Source of the DNA: Glaciecola flavus
GTDB lineage: Bacteria > Pseudomonadota > Gammaproteobacteria > Enterobacterales > Alteromonadaceae
Direction: 5' to 3'
Length of the DNA: 64,000 nucleotides
Assembly (NCBI RefSeq): GCF_042646125.1
Contig: NZ_JBHRSW010000004.1
Coordinates: forward strand, 310,001 to 374,000
The position numbers and the translations under genes are program-made. Below, in pieces: positions 44,137 to 52,594 of the stretch (its first letter is position 1; each line of letters begins with the position of its first letter). Under the pieces are notes generated by a model. The model ran no database searches. It saw only the letters and a list, made by a program, of their open reading frames with translations, and was not told the origin of the DNA.

Positions 44137-46059
44137 TTATTTTTTGTCGTCGTTAACTTCTTCAAACTCAGCATCAACAACATCATCATCAGCTGGGTTT
44201 ACTTGCTCAGCACCCGCGCCACCTTCTGGCTGACCAGCCTGAGCTTTGGCTTGCGCAATTTCAACCAGCTTTTGAGAAGCTTGAATCAAGGCTTGACTCT
44301 TAGCTTCTATTGCATCTACGTCATCGGCTTTACGTGCTGTTTCTAACTCTGCAATAGCCGCTTCGATAGCTTCTTTATCAGACGCTTGAAGCGCATCACC
44401 TGCTTCCTCAATTTGAGTCTTAGTCGCGTGTACTAGACCATCAGCTTGGTTTCTTGCAGCCACTAATTTTTCAAACTTCTCGTCGGCTTCTTTGTTGGCT
44501 TCTGCGTCTTGTACCATTTTCTCAATTTCGGCATCACTCAAACCAGAAGACGCTTGAATTGTAATCTTCTGCTCTTTACCGGTATCTTTATCTTTAGCAG
44601 ACACGTGTAAGATACCATCAGCGTCGATGTCAAACGTCACTTCAATTTGAGGCGTACCACGAGGAGCTGGACGAATGCCCTCTAAGTTGAATTGACCCAA
44701 AGATTTATTCCCAGAAGCTTGCTTGCGCTCACCTTGTAACACATGCACGGTTACCGCTGCTTGGTTGTCATCCGCAGTTGAGAAAGTTTGTGATTTCTTA
44801 GTAGGAATCGTTGTATTCTTCTCAATAACAGGGGTCATGACACCGCCCATCGTTTCGATACCTAGAGACAAAGGTGTCACATCCAATAGCAATACATCTT
44901 TTACGTCACCTGCTAGTACACCACCTTGGATGGCTGCACCGGTTGCTACCGCTTCATCTGGGTTAACGTCTTTACGTGGTTCTTTTCCAAAGAACTCAGC
45001 CACGTACTTCTGTACCAAAGGCATACGCGTTTGACCGCCCACCAAAATAATGTCGTTCACGTCACTGACAGAAAGATCCGCATCGGCAAGGGCTTGTTTC
45101 ACTGGCTCAAGAGATTGCTTAACCATGTCTTCAACTAAAGATTCTAACTTGGCACGGGTTACTTTAATTGCCAAGTGCTTAGGTCCTGAGGCATCTGCAG
45201 TAATATAAGGCAAATTAACTTCAGTCTGTTGCGCAGAAGACAGCTCAATTTTCGCTTTTTCACCGGCTTCTTTTAAACGCTGCATCGCTAGTGGATCTTT
45301 GCGTAAGTCAACGCCTTGTTCTTTCTGAAACTCTTCTACAAGGTAGTTGATCATGCGGTTGTCAAAATCTTCACCACCTAAGTGCGTATCACCGTTAGTT
45401 GCCAGTACTTCGAAGGTGTGCTCACCGTCTGCCTCGTCGATTTCAATAATAGAGATATCAAATGTACCCCCACCTAAATCGTAAACAGCAACAACACTGT
45501 CACCTTTTTTCTTATCCATGCCATAAGCAAGCGCCGCTGCTGTTGGCTCATTGATAATACGTTTAACTTCAAGTCCTGCAATACGTCCAGCATCTTTAGT
45601 TGCTTGACGCTGAGAGTCATTAAAGTAAGCCGGTACAGTGATAACCGCAGCGGTGACTTCTTCGCCAAGGTAGTCTTCCGCCGTCTTTTTCATTTTTTTC
45701 AGTACCTCAGCAGAAATCTGAGGTGGCGCCATTTTTTCGTTGTTTGCTTCAACCCACGCGTCGCCATTATCAGCTTTGACGATGTTGAAAGGCATAATGT
45801 CGATGTCACGTTGCACTTCTTTATCTTCAAAGCGACGACCAATTAAACGCTTGATAGCAAACAAGGTATTTTTAGGGTTAGTGACTGCTTGGCGCTTAGC
45901 TGGCTGACCTACTAGTGTTTCGCCATCGTTAGCATATGCAATAATTGAAGGAGTTGTGCGATCGCCTTCTGCATTTTCAATCACTTTTGCTTTGTCGCCA
46001 TCGAGTACGGCAACACATGAATTTGTTGTACCTAAATCGATACCGATAATCTTACCCAT
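44137..46059 (-). CDS. dnaK: Chaperone protein DnaK (Hsp70)
   Basis: ATP-driven chaperone. The 640 residues have the Hsp70 landmarks: GIDLGTTNSCVAV at the N-terminus, VPAYFNDSQRQATKDAG, VYDLGGGTFDISI, ILVGGQTRMPLVQ and the linker VLLLDVTPLSLGIET. The substrate-binding domain and a helical lid follow, ending in an acidic tail VDAEFEEVNDDKK. It sits between grpE and dnaJ on the same strand and has its own sigma-32 promoter in the 146-base gap after grpE. Confidence 0.98.
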   Translation of the reverse strand: MGKIIGIDLGTTNSCVAVLDGDKAKVIENAEGDRTTPSIIAYANDGETLVGQPAKRQAVTNPKNTLFAIKRLIGRRFEDKEVQRDIDIMPFNIVKADNGDAWVEANNEKMAPPQISAEVLKKMKKTAEDYLGEEVTAAVITVPAYFNDSQRQATKDAGRIAGLEVKRIINEPTAAALAYGMDKKKGDSVVAVYDLGGGTFDISIIEIDEADGEHTFEVLATNGDTHLGGEDFDNRMINYLVEEFQKEQGVDLRKDPLAMQRLKEAGEKAKIELSSAQQTEVNLPYITADASGPKHLAIKVTRAKLESLVEDMVKQSLEPVKQALADADLSVSDVNDIILVGGQTRMPLVQKYVAEFFGKEPRKDVNPDEAVATGAAIQGGVLAGDVKDVLLLDVTPLSLGIETMGGVMTPVIEKNTTIPTKKSQTFSTADDNQAAVTVHVLQGERKQASGNKSLGQFNLEGIRPAPRGTPQIEVTFDIDADGILHVSAKDKDTGKEQKITIQASSGLSDAEIEKMVQDAEANKEADEKFEKLVAARNQADGLVHATKTQIEEAGDALQASDKEAIEAAIAELETARKADDVDAIEAKSQALIQASQKLVEIAQAKAQAGQPEGGAGAEQVNPADDDVVDAEFEEVNDDKK

Positions 46060-46107
46060 GCTTTAATCTCCAGAATTTTTTCGTGTAACTATTTCTTACT
46101 AATTCGT

Positions 46108-46135
46108 AAGTGGGGCTAATAAACCCATTTTCAAT
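46108..46135 (-). promoter_or_regulatory. Sigma-32 heat-shock promoter of dnaK
   Basis: On the minus strand -35 ATTGAAA, a 13-base spacer and -10 CCCCACTT match the heat-shock consensus CTTGAAA-N13-CCCCATNT closely. It lies about 50 bases upstream of the dnaK start codon. Confidence 0.88.
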
Positions 46136-46205
46136 GTGTGAATTTCACTTTTATGACAAAAATATGTCTTATAAAGGTCTCGTGATGCTCGCGCTTTTAA
46201 AAAGC

Positions 46206-46850
46206 TTAAGCAGTGGTATCAACCCCTTCGCTCGGTGCTCTAGACACCATTACCATAGCTGGACGAAGAAGACGGCCATTTAATAAGTAGCCCTTTTGCA
46301 TCACAGCTAACACGGTGTTTGCTGGCACGTCAGCGGACTCTTGCATTGACATTGCCTGATGATGTTCAGGATTGAACGTGTCACCTTGCGGATCAAGCAC
46401 GCTTAAGCCAAACTTTTCTAAAGTCGCAATAAAACTTTTTTGTGTTAGCTCAACGCCTTCTAACAAGGGTTTTAGCGCTTCATTATCTACATCGACGGAT
46501 TGCGTAGCACGCTCCAAATTGTCCACAACTGGAAGTAGCTCACCTGCAAATTTTTCAAGTGCAAATTTTCGCGCTTTGTCAACATCTGCTTCTGCGCGTT
46601 TGCGGATATTGTCGACTTCTGCTTTTGCGCGGATCACGCTGTCTTTCTGTGCGGCAATAGTTTGGTTTGCTGCAGCTAATTCTTCTTCAAGACTTTTTAT
46701 TTGCGCTTGTTCAACAGTTAAACCCTCAAGGCCTTCCTCTGTAGACGGTTCTGACTCTGCTGATTCGTTTACTTCGACTTGTTGGTCTTGGTTTTGTTCT
46801 TCTGCTGAAACTTCTTCGACTTTATTTTCAGTGTTTTGCTCTGTACTCAT
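46206..46850 (-). CDS. grpE: Nucleotide exchange factor GrpE
   Basis: Releases ADP from DnaK. The 214 residues comprise a low-complexity acidic N-terminus (EVSAEEQNQDQQVEVNESAESE), a long helix (about 50-110, with KAEVDNIRKRAEADVDKARKFALEKFAGELLPVVDNLERA) and the beta-domain with the family end motif (FNPEHHQAMSMQESADVPANTVLAVMQKGYLLNGRLLRPAMVMVS). It is the upstream member of grpE-dnaK-dnaJ here, with its own sigma-32 promoter, and is divergent from a GGDEF gene. Confidence 0.96.
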   Translation of the reverse strand: MSTEQNTENKVEEVSAEEQNQDQQVEVNESAESEPSTEEGLEGLTVEQAQIKSLEEELAAANQTIAAQKDSVIRAKAEVDNIRKRAEADVDKARKFALEKFAGELLPVVDNLERATQSVDVDNEALKPLLEGVELTQKSFIATLEKFGLSVLDPQGDTFNPEHHQAMSMQESADVPANTVLAVMQKGYLLNGRLLRPAMVMVSRAPSEGVDTTA

Positions 46851-46915
46851 TCAACCCTTCTCCGAACGTCAAATACGCGCTATGGCGTCGGTTTTATGCT
46901 TCTTTGCTCGGTATA

Positions 46916-46941
46916 ATGGGGATGCTTCTTTTAGCTTCAAG
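46916..46941 (-). promoter_or_regulatory. Sigma-32 heat-shock promoter of grpE
   Basis: On the minus strand -35 CTTGAAG, a 13-base spacer and -10 CCCCAT(TA) match the sigma-32 consensus nearly perfectly. It lies about 65 bases before the grpE start. Confidence 0.9.
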
Positions 46942-47043
46942 CATCACAATAAAATTATTCCAATATTTTTTACCCAAAGTGCAACACAGCCTACAAAAAT
47001 TCGTCTATTATTATGACGATTCCCTAGCAATGTAAGGTAACTG

Positions 47044-48129
47044 ATGGAACCCGAAACTCTGCATTATCGAGGTAGTATTGACGAGAGTTTTTTTGCCTTA
47101 GAAAGACAAAGCTTACAATTAAGCGCTGAAAAGCTGTTGCGAACGCTATGCAATACAGGCGCATTTGCTCATCTTGGTTTCCTTTTTTTATTTCTGTTAA
47201 TCGATGCATACTGGTTGGCTGCGGTAAATGTGGTCAGTGTGATTATATGGTTGATCGCAGCCATACAAAATATGCGTCAAAACCAAAAATGGTGTGTGCG
47301 CCTGATTGTGTTTGAAATGGTCGCACATGCGCTCATTGTTACTTACACTATGGGGACGTATTTAGGTTTTCACTTTTACCTCTGGCCACTTACAGCATTG
47401 ATCCTTGTCAGCCCTGTGAAGTCGATAAAAAAAACCATCACTATTTGTTTGTTTATCGCGATTGCCTACTTGCTGACATATATAGTGTCTCAAGAGCGTC
47501 CCTACCCTTACGCTCTACCAGAACTAATTCCTTACATTTATTCACTTAACGTTATACTTGCTATCATCCCTTTTATTATTGTCATGCTGTATTTAAAGCG
47601 TATTAGTTCAAGCAGTGCAAAGCGCTTTTTTGTTGAGGCAAATACTGACCCCATGACAGGTTGTTTTAACCGGCGTTACGTCGAACAACTGTTTAAAAGT
47701 GACGACAGTCAACGCAGACGCAATTTTGAACAATACACTGTAATCATGTGTGATATTGATAAATTGAGTGGATTGAATACGCGATTTGGTCACCAAGTAG
47801 CGGATCAAGTCATCAATGCAGTTGCCAATGCCATTCGCGATAACATCAGAGATACAGATTTAATCGCAAGATGGAGTGGCGAGGAGTTTTTAACACTGTT
47901 AACCAATGCCTCTCACGAAACAACTCATAATATAGTACAAAAAATACAGCAATCCTTAGAGCAGGACTTTGCTGTGCAAGATATGTCCAACATTCCTATC
48001 GACTTATCGTTCGGCATCGCTTCTTCATCGGGTTCAAGTAATTTTCAACATGTCGTAAACATGGCAGACGTGGATTTGTATCAAGCAAAGGCAAAAAAAT
48101 TGACAGAACGCGAATTTGAAGAAAGATGA
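47044..48129 (+). CDS. Membrane diguanylate cyclase (GGDEF domain)
   Basis: A 361-residue protein. The N-terminal half (about 30-185) has several hydrophobic helices (HLGFLFLFLLIDAYWLAAVNVVSVIIW, FHFYLWPLTALILV, ITICLFIAIAYLLTYIV, LNVILAIIPFIIVMLYL), which form a membrane sensor. The GGDEF domain (about 200-355) starts NTDPMTGCFNRRYVEQLF and has WSGEEFLTLL at the active site, with Ser in place of the first Gly. No RxxD inhibitory site is obvious. Activity is plausible but the SGEEF variant makes it uncertain. The ATG has an AAGGT ribosome site. It is inserted between grpE and nadK, which are adjacent in E. coli. Confidence 0.88.
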   Translation: MEPETLHYRGSIDESFFALERQSLQLSAEKLLRTLCNTGAFAHLGFLFLFLLIDAYWLAAVNVVSVIIWLIAAIQNMRQNQKWCVRLIVFEMVAHALIVTYTMGTYLGFHFYLWPLTALILVSPVKSIKKTITICLFIAIAYLLTYIVSQERPYPYALPELIPYIYSLNVILAIIPFIIVMLYLKRISSSSAKRFFVEANTDPMTGCFNRRYVEQLFKSDDSQRRRNFEQYTVIMCDIDKLSGLNTRFGHQVADQVINAVANAIRDNIRDTDLIARWSGEEFLTLLTNASHETTHNIVQKIQQSLEQDFAVQDMSNIPIDLSFGIASSSGSSNFQHVVNMADVDLYQAKAKKLTEREFEER

Positions 48130-48188
48130 CTTGCAAGTCTTTTTAGCTGCTGTACCCTTATCAGACTCAGTATAATTTGGACTTGCGG

Positions 48189-49061
48189 ATGACATATCGC
48201 ACAGTTGGATTAATTGGAAAATCCAGTCACGAAGCCACTTTCAATAGTATCACGCTACTCATCGAAGAGTTGCATGAACGCAATTGTAAGGTATTGCTCG
48301 AAAACAAAATTCAAATAAACCTCGACCATGAGGTCGAATCGGTATCTATGCTCGAAATAGGTCGGCGAGCTGATTTAGCAATCGTAGTGGGTGGCGACGG
48401 AAATATGCTGGGTGCTGCTCGCGTACTGGCCGAATTCGATATAGATGTAGTAGGTGTAAATAGAGGCAATTTGGGCTTTTTAACGGATATCTCGCCTGAT
48501 GATATACCGGCACAACTTGCACATATTTTTAATGGTAATATTGCCCGTGAAAAGCGTTTTTTGATTGAGGCCTTAGTATATTCTGGCGAAACACTGGTCG
48601 ATTCTCACAACGCGGTCAATGAGATTGTCTTGCACCACAGTAAAGTCGCTCATATGATGGAGTTTGAACTTTACATTGAAGATAAATTTGTATTTTCTCA
48701 GCGTTCAGACGGATTGATTATTGCCACGCCAACCGGCTCAACCGCTTATTCTTTGTCAGGGGGCGGACCAATCCTGACGCCACATTTAGATGTATTGACT
48801 TTAGTCCCCATGTTTCCTCACACCTTGAGTAGCCGCCCTATTGTCGTCGATGCGAACAATGAGATGACACTTAAGATATCAAATAACAATTCCGACAATG
48901 TACAGATAAGCTGCGATAGCCACGTGGTGATTTCGGTCAACCCCGGTGATCACGTGATCATTCGCAAAAACTTTAAACACCTGACGCTTATACACCCACC
49001 AGATTACAGTTACTTTAACGTACTGAGAAAAAAACTAAACTGGGGAAGCAAGTTGTATTGA
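48189..49061 (+). CDS. nadK: NAD kinase NadK
   Basis: Phosphorylates NAD to NADP. About 290 residues. The motifs are GGDGNMLGAARVLAEFDIDVVGVNRGNLGFLTDI (catalytic GGDG), the NE-containing segment SHNAVNEIVLHHSK and DGLIIATPTGSTAYSLSGGGPI (diphosphate loop), then ALSPMFPHTLSSRPI-like LVPMFPHTLSSRPIVV. The start is either the ATG at 48189 or the TTG at 48177; the ATG is nearer the family's usual N-terminus and neither has a clear ribosome site. It sits in the conserved neighbourhood grpE/nadK/recN/bamE, here with two inserted genes. Confidence 0.95.
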   Translation: MTYRTVGLIGKSSHEATFNSITLLIEELHERNCKVLLENKIQINLDHEVESVSMLEIGRRADLAIVVGGDGNMLGAARVLAEFDIDVVGVNRGNLGFLTDISPDDIPAQLAHIFNGNIAREKRFLIEALVYSGETLVDSHNAVNEIVLHHSKVAHMMEFELYIEDKFVFSQRSDGLIIATPTGSTAYSLSGGGPILTPHLDVLTLVPMFPHTLSSRPIVVDANNEMTLKISNNNSDNVQISCDSHVVISVNPGDHVIIRKNFKHLTLIHPPDYSYFNVLRKKLNWGSKLY

Positions 49062-49123
49062 TATTTTTCAAACTACATGATTAATTGTAGCTAGATGGCA
49101 TGCTAAAAAGGATATTAGTGTCA

Positions 49124-50257
49124 ATGAAAACTACCGATACCCACCGTATTTTGCTTATGTTGAGTGCTTTACTTTGCTTAAGTAAAGCAGCATTTGCTGA
49201 TCCCCCATCTACAGAAAAGAAATTACCTTGCGACAAACTAAGCGAAGAGGTCGTTTCAGACACTGATGAGAATACCGTTAAAAGCATCAGTGCGTTTAAA
49301 CCAGCGCAAATCGTTAAACGAAAAAACCCAAGATACCCCAAATCAGCTGCAATAACAGGGACAGAAGGTTGGGTGAAAATTAATTTTGTTATTGATACTG
49401 ATGGCAATGTGCAAGATCCAGTAATCAGCGACTCTAGTGGTAACAAAGCAATTACACGTGCAGCAATGAGTGCTGTAAAGAGGTGGAAATACTCTCCCGC
49501 AATTAAGGATAATCGAGCAGTACAACAATGCTATAACGAAGTACAATTAGATTTCACACTTCAGAATCAAATTGGTGCCTCAGGAAAATTTATCACCAAA
49601 TATAAAGAGGCTGAAAAAGCAATGACTGCTGGCGATATGGAACGAGCAGAAAAGCTCATAGAAGCGATGAAAGAAAATGGCGGTGGTAATAGATATGAAA
49701 ATGCATGGTTGTGGGCATTAGATGCTTCCGTAGCTTCGACCATAAATGATTTACGTAGAGAGCTGAGAAGCATTGACCGCACACTTGCAAGCAGCAACAC
49801 TCATCAGGGTAAGTATCAGACATTCGACGATGAACAAATAAAATCTTTATATCAACGCAAGTTTGTCTTACACCTGCAATTTAATGAGTTTTCTAGCGCC
49901 CTCTACACAGTCGACAAAGTTAAAAAGCTGGCGAACGGTGAAGATATTCTTGCGCCTTTAAATAGCTATATTGAAAAAATAAATTCGCTCATACAAAGTG
50001 AACAAAACATTATTGTTAAGCGAAGCCTGTCTGATGAAGGTAAAAACTTTCATTATTTGGTCAGAAACAAATTTGGCTTTACAAAAATTGAAGGGCAATT
50101 GGATTCTGTGGAAGTACGCTGCGACTCTCATCACGAAAAATTCACGGTAGCGCTTGATCATACTTGGAATATTCCTGAGTCATGGGGGAGCTGCCGAGTG
50201 TTAGTTGAAGGAAAAGCAGGCACTGCATTCAGCCTTGTCGAGTTGGGCAACACTTAG
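49124..50257 (+). CDS. Periplasmic TonB-C-domain protein of unknown role
   Basis: A signal peptide (LLMLSALLCLSKAAFA) leads to a TonB C-terminal-type domain at about residues 55-150 (KRKNPRYPKSAAITGTEGWVKINFVIDTDGNVQDPVISDSSGNKAITRAAMSAVKRWKYSPA). A helical region of about 150 residues and a C-terminal beta-rich part follow. A true TonB would have an uncleaved N-terminal anchor and a Pro-rich spacer; both are missing, so this is not the energy transducer itself. The start is uncertain. An AAGGA lies 11 bases before the ATG at 49124, while an ATG at 49100 lies upstream of that ribosome site. It is inserted between nadK and recN. Function is unknown. Confidence 0.78.
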   Translation: MKTTDTHRILLMLSALLCLSKAAFADPPSTEKKLPCDKLSEEVVSDTDENTVKSISAFKPAQIVKRKNPRYPKSAAITGTEGWVKINFVIDTDGNVQDPVISDSSGNKAITRAAMSAVKRWKYSPAIKDNRAVQQCYNEVQLDFTLQNQIGASGKFITKYKEAEKAMTAGDMERAEKLIEAMKENGGGNRYENAWLWALDASVASTINDLRRELRSIDRTLASSNTHQGKYQTFDDEQIKSLYQRKFVLHLQFNEFSSALYTVDKVKKLANGEDILAPLNSYIEKINSLIQSEQNIIVKRSLSDEGKNFHYLVRNKFGFTKIEGQLDSVEVRCDSHHEKFTVALDHTWNIPESWGSCRVLVEGKAGTAFSLVELGNT

Positions 50258-50346
50258 ACTATCAAACCTTTCTTAATTCAAAGCTTACGGCGTGAGTTTG
50301 CTGTGAAGGATAAGGCCGGCTAGAATCAAAATCAGGTATAGAACTG

Positions 50347-50382
50347 TTTACTTGAATAAAAATACTGTATATATTATCAGTA
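50347..50382 (+). promoter_or_regulatory. recN promoter with LexA (SOS) box
   Basis: The LexA box TACTGTATATATTATCAGTA (50363-50382) matches the SOS consensus TACTG(TA)5CAGTA closely, with only two or three changes. It overlaps a promoter with -35 TTTACT (50347-50352), a 17-base spacer and -10 TATATT (50370-50375), so LexA would block RNA polymerase directly. It lies 21 bases before the recN start. Confidence 0.9.
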
Positions 50383-50403
50383 TTCTATATTTGGGTTGCG
50401 TTC

Positions 50404-52077
50404 ATGTTAGTTCATCTTGATATCAAAAATTTAACGGTTGTCAAACAAGTAGCGATAAGTGTCCAGCGTGGACTCACCGCTATCACCGGAGAGACCGGCG
50501 CAGGTAAATCTATCGCCTTAGATGCTTTAGGTCTGTGTTTAGGTAGCCGCGCGGATTCGGGTATTGTCAGGCAAGGGGCAGAAAAAAGTGAAATCGTCGC
50601 GCATTTTGATATTGCTAGCTTAGCACATGCTCAACAATGGCTATGTGAACACGAATTATCGCAAGATGACAGCAATGACGAATGCTTTATTCGCAGGGTT
50701 GTTAGCAGTGAGGGTCGCTCAAAAGCATTTATTAATGGTATCCCAGTCAATTTAAACCAACTAAAAAGTTTTGGAAAAATGCTGGTTAATATACATGGCC
50801 AACACGATCACCATGCCCTTTTTAAACACGATACTCAAATGCAGATGCTTGACGCCTATGCGCGACAAAGTGCTTTGTTAGAAAAATTAAAATCGGCTTA
50901 CAAGCAATACAAAGACTTAGCGACTACCCTAGAAGATCTTAAAAATCAGCAACAACAACGCAGCGATAGAGTAAACCTACTAGAATATCAAGTAAATGAA
51001 CTCGAAGAATTTGCAGTAACAGAAGATGAATTCCCTCATTTAGAAGCCGAATTCAAACGCCTAAACAGCCTACAAAGCTTGATTGAATCCAGTGACAAAG
51101 CCTGTTACTTGCTAAAAGATGGCGAACCCGCAAGTGCGCTCGATTTGTTAAGTCATGCCGCTAAGGAAATTCAAGCGCAAATCGACACTGATCAGCAACT
51201 CGAAGAAGCGTATGAAATGATGCAAAATGCCATTATTCAAGCACAAGAGGCATACAGTGAATTGGATCGTTACCGAAATAATGATCAAGCCGATCCAGAG
51301 AGAGTGCTGCACATTGAAAATCGCTACAGTCAATATTTAGAACTAGCCAGAAAACACGGTACCGCTCCAGAAAATCTATATCTTAGCTTTGTGGCCTTGT
51401 CAGAAGAATTACACACGCTAAAAAAACAGGAAGCGGATTTAGATACCATCCAAGAGGACACGAAACAAGCACTCACCCACTACTGGGAAATTGCGCGCAA
51501 AGTCAGTTTGGCGAGAGTATCGGCCGCAAAACGGATGTCCAAAGAGATAGAAGAAAGTATAAGACAGCTAAACATGCGGTATGCGGTAGTAGATATAGAT
51601 GTTACTTTTTCGGAAGACAAAGCAGTAAGTGCCGTCGGCAACGATACCATTGATTTCAAAGTTTCAGTTAACCCTGGTCAGACGCCTGACAGTCTGGAAA
51701 AGGTTGTATCTGGTGGAGAGCTATCGCGCATTGGTTTGGTCTTGCAAGTGATTTACTCTCGAAATCACCAAATACCCACGCTCATTTTTGATGAAGTGGA
51801 CACAGGCATTAGTGGACAAACTGCTTCAGTAGTTGGAAAGCTATTAAGGCAATTAGGAGAGCAAAGCCAAGTGGTCAGTGTCACGCATTTACCGCAAGTG
51901 GCTGCTCAAGCACATAACCAACTATTTGTGAATAAAATCACCGATGGCCAAACAACAGAGACAACGGTGCTTAAGCTCACGAAGGCGGATCGTGTAAACG
52001 AAATCGCGCGCTTGCTTGCCGGAGACGCATTGACAGACAGCGCAATTAAAAATGCTAGGGAACTCTTAAAAAGTTGA
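50404..52077 (+). CDS. recN: DNA repair protein RecN
   Basis: An SMC-like ATPase for double-strand-break repair. The 557 residues have an N-terminal head (MLVHLDIKNLTVVKQVAISV, Walker A GETGAGKS near residue 30, then ALGLCLGSRAD). Two coiled-coil stretches follow (about 150-210 and 320-375). The C-terminal head has VSGGELSRIGLVLQVI, Walker B TLIFDEVDTGISG and VVSVTHLPQVAAQAH. The coiled coils are short, as in the family. It is controlled by the LexA box directly upstream and followed by bamE after 56 bases, as in E. coli. Confidence 0.97.
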   Translation: MLVHLDIKNLTVVKQVAISVQRGLTAITGETGAGKSIALDALGLCLGSRADSGIVRQGAEKSEIVAHFDIASLAHAQQWLCEHELSQDDSNDECFIRRVVSSEGRSKAFINGIPVNLNQLKSFGKMLVNIHGQHDHHALFKHDTQMQMLDAYARQSALLEKLKSAYKQYKDLATTLEDLKNQQQQRSDRVNLLEYQVNELEEFAVTEDEFPHLEAEFKRLNSLQSLIESSDKACYLLKDGEPASALDLLSHAAKEIQAQIDTDQQLEEAYEMMQNAIIQAQEAYSELDRYRNNDQADPERVLHIENRYSQYLELARKHGTAPENLYLSFVALSEELHTLKKQEADLDTIQEDTKQALTHYWEIARKVSLARVSAAKRMSKEIEESIRQLNMRYAVVDIDVTFSEDKAVSAVGNDTIDFKVSVNPGQTPDSLEKVVSGGELSRIGLVLQVIYSRNHQIPTLIFDEVDTGISGQTASVVGKLLRQLGEQSQVVSVTHLPQVAAQAHNQLFVNKITDGQTTETTVLKLTKADRVNEIARLLAGDALTDSAIKNARELLKS

Positions 52078-52133
52078 ATGGTCGAAGACTCAAAGGTAAT
52101 ATCCGATCTCAATTGTAATTAAGTGGACAAAGA

Positions 52134-52481
52134 ATGAAATTAGTTGCTGTATTAGTTGTTGCTGCGTTTATGGCAGGATGCTCAAACTGGATTTACAGAA
52201 TAGACATTCCTCAAGGAAACTTTCTCGAACAAAAAGATGTCAATCAACTGCGCGTATCCATGACTCAAGAGCAAGTACGTTTTGTACTGGGTAACCCAGT
52301 AGTGCAAGATAGTTTTGATAACTCGACTTGGTACTACGTTTACGATATGAAGCGCGGTATGAAAAAGCGCGGAGAAGATTTCAGAAAGGAACTAGTGTTA
52401 AAATTTGACGATGGTCGTTTAAGCTCCATGTCTGGTGATTTTGAAACCCCCGAAGAATTCGAAATCCCGCTAGAAGGTTAG
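52134..52481 (+). CDS. bamE: Outer-membrane assembly lipoprotein BamE
   Basis: A small lipoprotein subunit of the BAM complex that inserts outer-membrane proteins. The 115 residues include a signal peptide with lipobox (AAFMAGCSNW). The BamE/OmlA fold carries IYRIDIPQGNFLEQKDVNQLRVSMTQEQVRFVLGNPVVQDSF, then WYYVYDMKRG. The position after recN is the same as in E. coli. It is convergent with a propeller protein gene; the 113-base gap shows no clear hairpin terminator. Confidence 0.96.
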   Translation: MKLVAVLVVAAFMAGCSNWIYRIDIPQGNFLEQKDVNQLRVSMTQEQVRFVLGNPVVQDSFDNSTWYYVYDMKRGMKKRGEDFRKELVLKFDDGRLSSMSGDFETPEEFEIPLEG

Positions 52482-52594
52482 TTGCCTCTACAAAAAATAA
52501 CTGCCCCAAAAGCTTAGTGAAAAAAACAGACTGAACCATAAGGTTTCGTCTACTAATGAGGCCTTGAAACCACGATTGACAAAAACAAAGAAAA

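Noticed and set aside
48171..48176. TATAAT just upstream of nadK as a -10 box
   Set aside because: No -35 match at a usable distance, and it would leave almost no leader before the start codon.
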